A program made the position numbers and the translations under genes. From CAYVSF01 sp046482855 (lineage in GTDB: Bacteria; Bacteroidota; Bacteroidia; Bacteroidales; UBA12077): 62,286 nt of DNA. Positions 35,904 through 44,676 of the stretch are shown here, piece after piece (positions within the stretch are counted from its first letter, which is position 1; each line of letters starts with the position of its first letter). The DNA lies in NCBI GenBank assembly GCA_046482855.1, contig JAWOEH010000210.1:1-62286 (forward strand), given 5' to 3'. The notes below the pieces were generated by a model, which was given only the letters and a program-made list of their open reading frames with translations, ran no database searches and was not told where the DNA came from.

Positions 35904-36776
35904 ATGGAAGAGATTCAAACTGAAAATAATTCGTTCTTCGCTAAGCGCTCCGATGTTGAGACGATTCTTGTAACGACATTCCAAACTTATAAAAAATTGT
36001 TTCTCCCTCTGTTTTTATACAGTTTTGTTGGGCTTTTACTAATTCAATCGCTGTTGTTTGTTACCGGATTTTCCGAATTTTTCCAAAATCTGAATCCCCG
36101 GGAGATGGAAGATCCAGCCATGATTTCCAACTTTATGCGACAGATGATTTGGGTGGTGCTTATCAGCCTGGTGGCCTATTCTTTATTAAATGTTACGTTG
36201 CTGAATTATGTGGAACGCTATGGACGTAACCAATCGCTGCTGGTTACTACTGTATTAGGAGAAGCAGCCAGAAAATACTTTCTTCATTTCCTGTTTTTTA
36301 TTCTTTTAGCCACTGTTATGATTGTGTTAGGCACCATGATTGGCATTATTGCTATCATTGTTGGCGCTTTTGTAGCAGCACTCTATTTAGGTACGGTTCT
36401 TATACCCGGGGGAGGGATTATTGTTGCTGAGCATACAAATGCCTTTGAAACTATTGGTCGGGCCTTTCAGCTAACTCATAAGAATTTCTGGGTCGCCGTA
36501 GGATCTGTTGTCTTATATCTGTTGATTATGCTGTTGATAAGCCTTGTGCTTTCGGCTATTATCATGATCCCTTTTGTAATCATCTTTTTTCAATCGGTAG
36601 GTGCAGGCGATATGTCCTTTGCCGAGATGTTTCAACCTGCTAATTATAATATTGGTGCAGGCATGATTCTTCTCAATGCTGTTACCGGCGCCATTACGTA
36701 TCCGATAACAGCCATTTTCTCTGTAGTTTTATACCATGCATTGGCTTATCACGAGCAAGAGGTAAAAGCACACTAA
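35904..36776 (+). CDS. Polytopic membrane protein, function unknown
   Basis: 290 residues from the ATG at 35904; an in-frame TTG at 35892 is less likely. A polar N-terminal stretch of about 35 residues is followed by about six hydrophobic helices (near 40, 90, 135, 160, 205 and 255). A loop with EHTNAFETIGRAFQLTHKNFW precedes the fifth helix and resembles the central region of YciC/glycerophosphodiester-phosphodiesterase membrane-domain proteins, which I cannot confirm. It lies 49 bp upstream of yaaA on the same strand, so co-transcription is possible. Confidence 0.7.
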   Translation: MEEIQTENNSFFAKRSDVETILVTTFQTYKKLFLPLFLYSFVGLLLIQSLLFVTGFSEFFQNLNPREMEDPAMISNFMRQMIWVVLISLVAYSLLNVTLLNYVERYGRNQSLLVTTVLGEAARKYFLHFLFFILLATVMIVLGTMIGIIAIIVGAFVAALYLGTVLIPGGGIIVAEHTNAFETIGRAFQLTHKNFWVAVGSVVLYLLIMLLISLVLSAIIMIPFVIIFFQSVGAGDMSFAEMFQPANYNIGAGMILLNAVTGAITYPITAIFSVVLYHALAYHEQEVKAH

Positions 36777-36825
36777 ACAAAGCCGCTTTGAGCGTGTTTG
36801 TAATATCAAGATTAAAACTAAACCT

Positions 36826-37590
36826 ATGCTGACAATTCTTTCACCCGCCAAAACTTTGGATTTTGAAACCGAAGTAGGTGTTGCCGAAGAGACCAGCCCT
36901 TTATTTCAGAAGGAGGCCAATGAGCTTGTTAAGTTGCTTCGGGAATATAAAATAGACGATCTTTCCAAACTTATGAAAGTAAGTTATGAAATTGCAGCCT
37001 TGAATGTTGAACGTTTTGCCCACTGGCATATCAATGGAATGAATACGCAAAGCAAACAGGCGCTGTTGGCTTTTAAAGGAGAAGTTTACCGCGGGTTGCA
37101 GGCCGAATCGATGAGTTCTGATGAGTTGAAATTTGCACAAAGGCATTTACGCATTCTCTCAGGACTTTATGGCGTGTTACGGCCTTTGGATCGCATCCAG
37201 CCATATCGATTGGAGATGGGAACGAAACTTGAGAATGGGCACGGAAAGAATCTCTATGATTTTTGGGGTGAGAAGATCACCGAACAACTCAATAAAGATT
37301 TGCAGAAGCAAAAGGAGCAGTTGTTGATCAACCTGTCCTCAAATGAATATTATAAGGCTATTGATAAAAAGAAGATACAAGGGGATGTGATTACTCCGGT
37401 GTTTAAAGAAAAAAAGGGAAATAGCTACAAAGTGATAGCCGTATATGCAAAAAAGGCCCGGGGGCTAATGACCCGCTTTATTATTGACAATCGCATTGAG
37501 CAATCCGCCGACTTAAAAGCCTTTGATGAAGGAGGCTATGTGTTCGATTTGGATCTTTCCACAGCCAAAGAATGGGTATTTGTTCGTTAA
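36826..37590 (+). CDS. yaaA: YaaA-family peroxide stress protein (UPF0246)
   Basis: 254 residues, typical length. It carries the family signature MLTILSPAKTLDFE at the start, the LSGLYGVLRPLD segment near residue 110, the YDFWGEKIT motif and NLSSNEYYKA. In E. coli YaaA lowers intracellular free iron and DNA damage under peroxide stress and binds DNA; here the role is by family membership only. A very strong terminator follows. Confidence 0.93.
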   Translation: MLTILSPAKTLDFETEVGVAEETSPLFQKEANELVKLLREYKIDDLSKLMKVSYEIAALNVERFAHWHINGMNTQSKQALLAFKGEVYRGLQAESMSSDELKFAQRHLRILSGLYGVLRPLDRIQPYRLEMGTKLENGHGKNLYDFWGEKITEQLNKDLQKQKEQLLINLSSNEYYKAIDKKKIQGDVITPVFKEKKGNSYKVIAVYAKKARGLMTRFIIDNRIEQSADLKAFDEGGYVFDLDLSTAKEWVFVR

Positions 37591-37601
37591 TACTTATTAT
37601 C

Positions 37602-37647
37602 AAAAGAAGGAAGGCTGTAAGATAATATTACAGCCTTCCTTCTTTTT
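37602..37647. terminator. Strong bidirectional terminator after yaaA
   Basis: A 19-bp perfect stem (AAAAGAAGGAAGGCTGTAA with its complement), a 7-nt GATAATA loop and T tracts on both strands. It lies between yaaA and the convergent LVIVD-type gene. It is the longest terminator stem in the window. Confidence 0.95.
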
Positions 37648-37663
37648 ATTCATTCTGTTATCC

Positions 37664-38659
37664 TTACTGTAGAATATCGAAGAGCATGATGCCAAAGCTT
37701 CGAAAGCCTCTGTCATATAGTGCCCACAACTGCCCATTTGCAAGGTAAAGAGCCTGGAAACGTTTTTTCTTGGATTCGTACTGCGAAATGAGTGTGGGGG
37801 TTGCTTTGTCAGAAATATCGTATAGGTAAATGGATTTTCCGGAGGCAACATACAATGTAGTATTGTTTAGTAAGATATCTTCTGCTCTCCCGTCGGTTTT
37901 GATTGTTGTTTGTTGCATGGGATAGGAGGGCAAGGTGAGGTTGAGTACCGTAAGTCCCTTAAAGTCGTTGGCCAGGTATCCGTGTTTTCCGGAGACTACT
38001 AATTTGTTGGCATCGTTTTCCGGATGATAGTCCTTTGGATAATGTGCCCATTTGAATTCGGTGAAGGGGGAACGGAACTTAAAGATCTTGATTCCTCTTT
38101 TTCCCCCTGAAACTAATGTGTAGGGAGGCATTACTACTACATGCTGACTGGGGAAATCTTTCAGGTTGTTGCGTCCTGCCATCTCAATGTTATTCATGGA
38201 TGAGAAGTCCACAATTTCAAGTCCCAGATCTTTCAACCCTAAAAAGGCATAGTTTTTATACAGATCCAATGTATACACGCTGTGGTTTCTGTAATACGTA
38301 CCCAGTTCAACAGGAATACGTGGTTCCGAAATATCGAGAATTTTGAGCCCTAATTCACCATAGCACAGGAAAACCGTATCGTTTCGCATAAGTGTGTGGT
38401 AAGCAGTGCCATAGATATCTCTCCGGCTTCTTGTTGCATATTCCCTGAATGTGGAAAGAAGTTTTAAGCTGTCGGGATTGGAGATTGTGTATATTTTCAA
38501 CCCCTCTTCGCCCTGAGGCCAAATAAGCAGTGTATCTTTCACAATGAAATTGGTCATCTCAACTTTCCCCTCTAGGGTGTGTTCCGTAAGCGGCTGAAGG
38601 GTTTGAGCCGCTCCGTGTAAAGAGCTAAACAGAACCAGAAGAATTACTATTTTCCTCAT
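37664..38659 (-). CDS. Exported LVIVD-repeat (beta-propeller-like) protein
   Basis: 331 residues with a signal peptide (MRKIVILLVLFSSLHGAAQ). The rest is a series of repeats of about 45 residues, each with a pattern like LKILDISEPRIPVELGTY, LEIVDFSSMNNIEM, LTVLNLTLPSYPMQQ and IYLYDISDKATPTLISQY, the LVIVD type that folds as a propeller. The protein is probably periplasmic or secreted, with no catalytic motif seen. Its function is unknown. A TATATTTG promoter element lies 16 bp before its start. Confidence 0.8.
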   Translation of the reverse strand: MRKIVILLVLFSSLHGAAQTLQPLTEHTLEGKVEMTNFIVKDTLLIWPQGEEGLKIYTISNPDSLKLLSTFREYATRSRRDIYGTAYHTLMRNDTVFLCYGELGLKILDISEPRIPVELGTYYRNHSVYTLDLYKNYAFLGLKDLGLEIVDFSSMNNIEMAGRNNLKDFPSQHVVVMPPYTLVSGGKRGIKIFKFRSPFTEFKWAHYPKDYHPENDANKLVVSGKHGYLANDFKGLTVLNLTLPSYPMQQTTIKTDGRAEDILLNNTTLYVASGKSIYLYDISDKATPTLISQYESKKKRFQALYLANGQLWALYDRGFRSFGIMLFDILQ

Positions 38660-38675
38660 ATATTGATGTTTAAGA

Positions 38676-38683
38676 CAAATATA
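38676..38683 (-). promoter_or_regulatory. Candidate -7 promoter element for the LVIVD-repeat gene
   Basis: TATATTTG on the minus strand, 16 bp before the ATG at 38659, in the short gap after rlmI. The implied leader is about 10 nt. Confidence 0.45.
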
Positions 38684-38688
38684 CTACT

Positions 38689-39873
38689 TTATTCAACGTA
38701 AACTACTAACCCTTTCAGGTACTCACTCTCGGGATGATAGATGTTTACCGGGTGATCGACGGGTTGTGTGAGCTGATGAAGGATGCGCACTTTGCGTCCT
38801 GTGTTGGCGGCAGCCGTAAATACCGATTTTCTGAAGTTTTCCTTTGATACCACTTGCGAGCAGGAAAAGGTAAAGAGTATACCGCCGGGTTTAATTTTCT
38901 CTAACGCCTTTCGGTTAAGTTTTTTGTATCCTTGTAGGGCATTGTGCAATACATTGTGGTGTTTGGCAAAAGCCGGGGGATCCAATATGATAAGATCGAA
39001 GGAGTCGTCCATTTTGTCCAAAAATGAAAAGGCATCCTCGGCATAAGCAAAATGATTTGAACAATCGGGGAAGTTTAGGTTTACATGTTCGTTTGTAAGA
39101 TCAATAGCAAGTTTTGAGCTGTCGACTGAATGCACCTCCTTTGCCTCTCCGGCCAGAGCGTAGAGCGAGAAACCTCCTGTATAACCAAACATGTTTAGCA
39201 CAGTGCGTTTTTTTGCGTAGTGTTTCACCAGGCTGCGGCTATCACGTTGGTCAACAAAGAAACCGGTCTTCTGCCCCTCTTCCCAGTTGATGCGGAATTT
39301 AAGGCCATTCTCTTCCACTAAAGTATCTTCGGCTTTGCCGATGAGGTATTCATCCACTGGTTCGATATTGGCTTTGTGTGGCAGTGTATTAGCACTTTTA
39401 TCATAAATGGCCTTCACAGGTAATGGCATCATTTCCTGAAGCAACTGGGCCAATTCTTTGCGAATTTTGTACATCCCGATGGAGTGCATTTGCATTACCA
39501 AGGTGCCGTTATAGTAATCCACAATTAATCCGGGTAGATCATCGCCTTCGGCATGTATCAATCGGAAAACATTGGTTTGTGGACGGCTGAAAAAATCCAT
39601 GTTGCTGCGATATTCAATAACCGATTGAAGTTTTTGCTTCCAAAAAGCTTCATCAATTGGGGTTTGTGTAAAGGAAATTATTCGAATGGCTATGGAGCCA
39701 ATCTGGTAATGTCCTAAACCTAAGAACTCATCCTTATTATTGGTTACCTCAACAATATCACCCTCCTCAACCGGGCCTTTGATCTTTTTTATAGCACCAC
39801 TAAACACCCAGGGATGGCGACGCATTAGGGATTGATCTTTTCCCGACTTCAATATTACTTGTGTATAGGACAT
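38689..39873 (-). CDS. rlmI: Class I rRNA (cytosine-C5) methyltransferase, RlmI-like
   Basis: 394 residues. An N-terminal PUA domain (about 1-75, with HPWVFSGAI) is followed by an EEHEE-type central region and the Rossmann methyltransferase domain (about 185-394). SAM motif I is seen as MFGYTGGFSLYAL, motif IV as LIILDPPAFAKH, and a catalytic cysteine in TFSCSQ. E. coli RlmI methylates C1962 of 23S rRNA; the architecture here matches but the target site is inferred. It lies 11 bp after the 3'-5' exonuclease gene, so both are in one operon with the DUF5063 gene. Confidence 0.88.
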   Translation of the reverse strand: MSYTQVILKSGKDQSLMRRHPWVFSGAIKKIKGPVEEGDIVEVTNNKDEFLGLGHYQIGSIAIRIISFTQTPIDEAFWKQKLQSVIEYRSNMDFFSRPQTNVFRLIHAEGDDLPGLIVDYYNGTLVMQMHSIGMYKIRKELAQLLQEMMPLPVKAIYDKSANTLPHKANIEPVDEYLIGKAEDTLVEENGLKFRINWEEGQKTGFFVDQRDSRSLVKHYAKKRTVLNMFGYTGGFSLYALAGEAKEVHSVDSSKLAIDLTNEHVNLNFPDCSNHFAYAEDAFSFLDKMDDSFDLIILDPPAFAKHHNVLHNALQGYKKLNRKALEKIKPGGILFTFSCSQVVSKENFRKSVFTAAANTGRKVRILHQLTQPVDHPVNIYHPESEYLKGLVVYVE

Positions 39874-39884
39874 GTATTTTTCTG

Positions 39885-40460
39885 TTAGGTTGCTTGTTCT
39901 AAACGGTCATAAATCTCCAGACATACCCATGCATCGGTTGCAGCATAACGCTGTTGACCTTCTGAGAGCTCATCGCGTTCCCAATTGGAGAGTTGTTGGT
40001 TTTTTGAAATGCGTATATCCAGGGTAATGCCAGCTAGTTTTTTCAGGCTTTTTACCTCAATGTCGTAATTTGGCACGATTTCCTGAAGGTCGATAAAAGC
40101 TTCAGGCTCAAAATCAGCAAACTCTTTTAATGCTTTGATGTCATCTTTCAGGCCCAACCCAATTTTGGTAATGGTAGGGGTGGCCAATATCGCTTGCAGT
40201 TCTTTTGGAAAGCCTATTTTATTTAAGCGGAATAAGTAGGCTGCATCCCTTGTTGCTAATTGTACAAGGGCGGTAGAGTTGATGCGTCCTTTTTTAAAAG
40301 AAGGCCGGGTTTCGGTATCGAACCCCAGGATGGAATGGTATTTTAAATCGGCAATTGCCGGAGCCACTTTTTCCGGGGTGTCGATAACATAAATGGTTCC
40401 TGTGAATTGTATCAGAGGCAGTTCGTTGAGCTGCTCTTTTGAAATATTTTCTGCAAACAT
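39885..40460 (-). CDS. DEDDy-type 3'-5' exonuclease domain protein
   Basis: 191 residues, a single exonuclease domain of the RNase D/WRN group. The four acidic residues are visible: D and E in GFDTETRP (near 46-52), D in GLKDDIKAL, and the YxxxD pair in YAATDAW near the C-terminus. It has no HRDC or helicase domain, so it is a stand-alone nuclease with RNA or DNA as possible substrate. The start codon lies 2 nt after the stop of the upstream DUF5063 gene, which suggests coupled translation. Confidence 0.9.
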   Translation of the reverse strand: MFAENISKEQLNELPLIQFTGTIYVIDTPEKVAPAIADLKYHSILGFDTETRPSFKKGRINSTALVQLATRDAAYLFRLNKIGFPKELQAILATPTITKIGLGLKDDIKALKEFADFEPEAFIDLQEIVPNYDIEVKSLKKLAGITLDIRISKNQQLSNWERDELSEGQQRYAATDAWVCLEIYDRLEQAT

Positions 40461-40462
40461 GT

Positions 40463-41095
40463 TTATTGATCTTTGTAATCAGCTTGACGCTGTGTTAAAA
40501 TCCAGTTACGGGTATCAATGTCTTCCAGAGTCGGATTTTGCTGGTTTTCTTCCTCGTCCTCCTCTTCTTCCAGGTCGTCGGTTCCGTAATATACCCGGTG
40601 CAAGGCACGCATGGCGTTGGCACACTTCTGACCCCAAAACTCCTCAAAATTCATTTGTATTTCCCACAAGGCATCATTCATTAAATCATCATTACCTACG
40701 TGATACAGGGAGATAAAGTTCTTTAAATCCTGGTAGATATCAGCCATATTGTCGGCAAGACTGGCAGTGCTCTGCAATTCGTCCTCATGGGTTTGGGGAT
40801 CAAAAATCTCCGGGTACTCATCGTGATAACCTAATTTTTGTTTCACCTTATTGTGGATTTGAATCCACTCTTCTTCCGCAACAAAGTGTTCATTGTCATC
40901 ATCGAAAATCGATTCGGTTTTCGGGAGCAAAGTACCTTTCAGGTAAAGTAAAGGTAAAAGTTGGTGAAGCTTGCGAACATAATCTTTCTTTCGGAACTGT
41001 GGTGTATGCTCAACAAACAGACAAAAATCTGCTGCCAATTGTACAAATTCTGTTACGTTTTGCGAAAAATGCAAAGCTTTCGATTGATCTTCCAT
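40463..41095 (-). CDS. DUF5063 domain protein
   Basis: 210 residues, mostly helical and strongly acidic (a run of Asp/Glu near residue 175: DDLEEEEDEEE). The N-terminal part (SKALHFSQNVTEFVQLAADFCLFVE, then KLHQLLPLLYLKGTLLP) matches the DUF5063 family known mainly from Bacteroidota. No function has been assigned that I know of. It is first of the operon DUF5063-exonuclease-rlmI, all three RNA- or nucleic-acid-linked by position. Confidence 0.85.
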   Translation of the reverse strand: MEDQSKALHFSQNVTEFVQLAADFCLFVEHTPQFRKKDYVRKLHQLLPLLYLKGTLLPKTESIFDDDNEHFVAEEEWIQIHNKVKQKLGYHDEYPEIFDPQTHEDELQSTASLADNMADIYQDLKNFISLYHVGNDDLMNDALWEIQMNFEEFWGQKCANAMRALHRVYYGTDDLEEEEDEEENQQNPTLEDIDTRNWILTQRQADYKDQ

Positions 41096-41118
41096 GATTT
41101 TAACCCCTTAATTCTGCG

Positions 41119-41152
41119 CAAAGTTATAAAATTGAAACAAATATGGAACAAA
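41119..41152 (-). promoter_or_regulatory. Promoter for the DUF5063-exonuclease-rlmI operon
   Basis: On the minus strand TTTG (41149-41152) and TAACTTTG (41119-41126) are separated by 22 bp, within the range for Bacteroides-type -33/-7 promoters. The ATG at 41095 follows by 23 nt. Confidence 0.5.
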
Positions 41153-41166
41153 AATATTCGCTACCC

Positions 41167-43080
41167 TTAGGGGTGATCTTGCCAGCGAAGAAAAAGGGTA
41201 TCGGACGCTTCTTTAATTTTGCCGTTATCCATTAGCCAGCGTACCACTTCGGTAGCCTCTTCTTTTTGTTGACGGAAAAGGGCTATTAACGTTTCGCGCG
41301 AGTGCGACTCGTCTTCGAGATATTTTTGAATTTGTTCGCTAATTTGCCGGAAGGTTTCTTTGGTTAGGGGCTGTTTCTTGCGTTCTTCACATCTGTCGCA
41401 ATGTCCGCAAGGCGTTGCTGCTTTTTCGCCAAAATAGTTAAGTAAGTATTGGCTTCGGCAGACTATCTCCGGTTGTACATAGCCTAACATGGCATCACTT
41501 CGTTTCAAGTATCTCTCTTTGCGAGTTTGGTAATGCATTTGCGAAACGGAAACCGAACGGGGCTCCAAACGCTCTTCCAAAAATGTAATAATTGGCGTAT
41601 CGCGTTTAGGGACGTAATAGATAATATTATGGTTTTTTAGTCGGTTAAGGTATTCATAAATAACCTCAACCGAAGTATTGGCCCGTTTAGCTAGCACTTC
41701 TTCATCGATGGGGGTGAACTCGGAAAACATTCCGCTATAGGAGCGTAGCAGTAATTTTATAAAGGCATCGTAGTGAGCGTTTTTTACCTGGTATTTGTAA
41801 AGCTCATCCCGGGGAATGGCGAAGTATACCTTTGCTTGCATGTCGGCATCGGCGTGGTAAACCAGGTAGCCTTCATAAGCTAAAAACTTTAGTGCACTAT
41901 ATACGTGTAGGATGGGAAAATTGTATTGGGACGAAAATTTTCGAATATTAAAATCATAGGTACTTAATTTCCCTCCTTGGTAAGGAATGCGCAGGAAACT
42001 GCCTAACGCATTGTATACTTGTTTAATGAATTCAATAGGGGGAAAAGAGGATTTGATGCGGTCTTCCATCTTTCTTTTGTCCGATGGGCTATACAAAAGC
42101 ACAGCAACAGCCATTTTCTCATCTCTGCCTGCACGACCTGCTTCTTGAAAATAGGCCTCGGGGCTGTCGGGAAGATCCAGATGAATAACAAACCGAACAT
42201 TGGGCTTGTCGATACCCATACCAAAGGCATTTGTGCTGACAATTACGCGAATTTTCCCGCTCAACCAAAGTGCTTGTCGTTCATCGCGTAAGGCATGCGA
42301 TAAACCGGCATGATAAAAACTGGCAGCGATTCCGTATTTTCTGAGAAGATTGGCAATTTCACGTGTCTTCTTACGGTTGCGAACATAAATAATACCACTG
42401 CCTTTTGCTCGTTTAAGGGTCTCGATAAGGTAATTTTGTTTATCTTCCAGCGAACGAACCAGGTATTTCAGGTTGTCGCGATAAAAGCTTTTGCGAAGGA
42501 CATGTGGTTTCTTGAACTTAAGTTGTTGTTGAATATCTTCAACCACTTCAGGAGTGGCAGTGGCCGTAAGAGCCAAAAACGGCACATCGGGTAAAAAATC
42601 GCGAAGTGAAGCAATCTTCAGGTAGGCGGGCCGGAAGTCATATCCCCATTGGGAGATGCAGTGTGCCTCGTCAATGGCTATCAGATTGACCTTCATTTTC
42701 TGTGCACGCACCTGGAAGAGCTCTGTGCCTATTCGCTCGGGAGAAATATAGAGAAACTTCACCCCGCCGAAAATGCAGTTGTCAAGGGCAATATCAATTT
42801 CCCGGGCACTCATGCCCGAGTCGATGGAGAGGGCTTTAATCTCTCGTTTACGTAGTTGTGCCACTTGATCTTTCATAAGGGCTATAAGGGGCGTAATGAC
42901 AATGCACACACCTTCCATGGCAAGAGCCGGCACCTGAAAGGTGATGGATTTACCCCCACCCGTAGGCATCAATGCCAAAGTGTCCTGTCCCTGGTACACA
43001 GCAGTAACAATCTCCTTCTGTAACGGCCGAAAGGAGGTGTATCCCCAATGCTGTTGCAAGATCTCCTCGAATTTGTCCAT
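41167..43080 (-). CDS. recQ: ATP-dependent DNA helicase of the RecQ family
   Basis: 637 residues. Helicase core: Walker A MPTGGGKS (38-45), DEAH box (137-140) with the HCISQWGYDFRPAY aromatic loop, and the second lobe with TNAFGMGIDKPNVRFVIH and QEAGRAGRD. The zinc-binding region has CRSQYLLNYFGE...CGHCDRC, followed by a short winged-helix and tail. An HRDC domain is not evident, making it shorter at the C-terminus than E. coli RecQ relative to its core. It unwinds DNA 3'-5' in recombination repair. Divergent from guaB. Confidence 0.95.
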   Translation of the reverse strand: MDKFEEILQQHWGYTSFRPLQKEIVTAVYQGQDTLALMPTGGGKSITFQVPALAMEGVCIVITPLIALMKDQVAQLRKREIKALSIDSGMSAREIDIALDNCIFGGVKFLYISPERIGTELFQVRAQKMKVNLIAIDEAHCISQWGYDFRPAYLKIASLRDFLPDVPFLALTATATPEVVEDIQQQLKFKKPHVLRKSFYRDNLKYLVRSLEDKQNYLIETLKRAKGSGIIYVRNRKKTREIANLLRKYGIAASFYHAGLSHALRDERQALWLSGKIRVIVSTNAFGMGIDKPNVRFVIHLDLPDSPEAYFQEAGRAGRDEKMAVAVLLYSPSDKRKMEDRIKSSFPPIEFIKQVYNALGSFLRIPYQGGKLSTYDFNIRKFSSQYNFPILHVYSALKFLAYEGYLVYHADADMQAKVYFAIPRDELYKYQVKNAHYDAFIKLLLRSYSGMFSEFTPIDEEVLAKRANTSVEVIYEYLNRLKNHNIIYYVPKRDTPIITFLEERLEPRSVSVSQMHYQTRKERYLKRSDAMLGYVQPEIVCRSQYLLNYFGEKAATPCGHCDRCEERKKQPLTKETFRQISEQIQKYLEDESHSRETLIALFRQQKEEATEVVRWLMDNGKIKEASDTLFLRWQDHP

Positions 43081-43188
43081 GCGATAGATTTAGCTTTGCA
43101 CGAATTTAGATAATATGGGAATAATAGCGATTAATTTTCGTTTTTTTTGTAATTTGGCACAATTTTAAAATAGTAAAATCTAATAATC

Positions 43189-44658
43189 ATGTCGTTTTTA
43201 GAGGATAAGGTACAAATTGATGGCGTCACATTTGATGATGTATTGCTGATACCCCAATATTCTGAGGTATTACCACGAAATGTGGATGTGTCCACACAAT
43301 TTTCGAGAAATATTCGGTTAAATATTCCCATTGTATCAGCAGCCATGGATACTGTAACCGAGTCGGATCTGGCCATTTCTATTGCCCGATTGGGAGGTAT
43401 TGGTGTGATTCATAAGAACATGACCATCGAGAGTCAGGCTCGCCAGGTGAAGATCGTGAAGCGCGCTGAAAATGGGATGATTTATGAACCTATTACGATT
43501 CGTAAAAGCAATACGGTGGGAGATGCCCTGAAACTTATGGCAGAATATAGCATAGGCGGGATTCCGGTTGTTGATGAAGCCAAAAAGCTTATTGGAATTG
43601 TGACCAATCGTGATTTGCGTTTTGAAAATAATTTGGCACGTCCCATTGTGGAGATAATGACCAAAGATAACCTGATAACTACTGGTAATAAGACAACACT
43701 GGAAGAAGCTGCTCTGATTTTGCAGCAGCATAAAATTGAGAAGCTTCCTGTTGTTGACGGATCTTACCGACTAGTGGGATTGCTCACCTACAAGGATATT
43801 ACGAAAATAAAAGATAACCCATTGGCCTGTAAAGATGAAAAAGGTCGATTGCGTGTAGCTGCTGGTGTGGGTGTTACTGCCGACACCATGGAACGCGTTG
43901 CTGCTTTAGTGGAAGCAGGGGTCGATGCCATTGTGATTGATACAGCTCATGGACATTCACGTGGGGTTATTGAGATGTGTAGGCAGGTAAAAATGCGCTA
44001 TACCGAAATTGATGTTATTGTTGGAAATGTTGGCACAGGCGAAGCCGCTAAAGCGCTTGTTGAGGCTGGTGCCGATGCTGTGAAGGTAGGCATAGGGCCG
44101 GGGTCCATTTGTACTACTCGTGTAATTGCCGGAGTGGGCTTGCCCCAGTTAACAGCTATTTATGAGGTTGCAAAAGCCTTAAAAGGAAGTGGTGTGCCCA
44201 TTATTGGGGATGGCGGCTTGCGTTATTCAGGGGATATTGCAAAAGCAATAGCTTCAGGTGCTGATACGGTAATGGCCGGTTCCCTCTTTGCCGGTGTTGA
44301 AGAGTCGCCGGGAGAAACCATTATTTACAATGGGCGAAAGTTTAAAACGTACCGGGGTATGGGGTCGATTGAAGCCATGCAAAAAGGCTCAAAAGATCGC
44401 TACTTTCAGGATGTTGAAGATGATATTTCTAAATTGGTGCCGGAAGGAATTACCGCCCGGGTACCTTACAAAGGAAGCCTTGTTGAGGTGATATACCAAA
44501 TGACAGGTGGCTTGCGCGCGGGAATGGGCTATTGCGGGGCTGCCGATATTCATGAATTGAAACAGGCGAAGTTTGTGCGTATAACCAATGCTGGTATTGC
44601 CGAGAGTCATCCGCACGATGTGGCAATTACCCGTGAAGCGCCAAATTATAGCAGATAA
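43189..44658 (+). CDS. guaB: Inosine-5'-monophosphate dehydrogenase
   Basis: 489 residues, standard length. It oxidises IMP to XMP with NAD+, the first step toward GMP. The TIM barrel is interrupted by two CBS domains (about 97-210). The catalytic cysteine is C308 in GPGSICTTR. Other motifs: VDTAHGHS (here IDTAHGHS), GDGGLRYSGD, the flap with the SKDRYFQD-type arginine, and EGI. Together with purA this gives both IMP branch enzymes. Downstream genes follow within 18 bp, so it may lead the parvulin-OstA run. Confidence 0.97.
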   Translation: MSFLEDKVQIDGVTFDDVLLIPQYSEVLPRNVDVSTQFSRNIRLNIPIVSAAMDTVTESDLAISIARLGGIGVIHKNMTIESQARQVKIVKRAENGMIYEPITIRKSNTVGDALKLMAEYSIGGIPVVDEAKKLIGIVTNRDLRFENNLARPIVEIMTKDNLITTGNKTTLEEAALILQQHKIEKLPVVDGSYRLVGLLTYKDITKIKDNPLACKDEKGRLRVAAGVGVTADTMERVAALVEAGVDAIVIDTAHGHSRGVIEMCRQVKMRYTEIDVIVGNVGTGEAAKALVEAGADAVKVGIGPGSICTTRVIAGVGLPQLTAIYEVAKALKGSGVPIIGDGGLRYSGDIAKAIASGADTVMAGSLFAGVEESPGETIIYNGRKFKTYRGMGSIEAMQKGSKDRYFQDVEDDISKLVPEGITARVPYKGSLVEVIYQMTGGLRAGMGYCGAADIHELKQAKFVRITNAGIAESHPHDVAITREAPNYSR

Positions 44659-44676
44659 AACATAATCCATAACACC

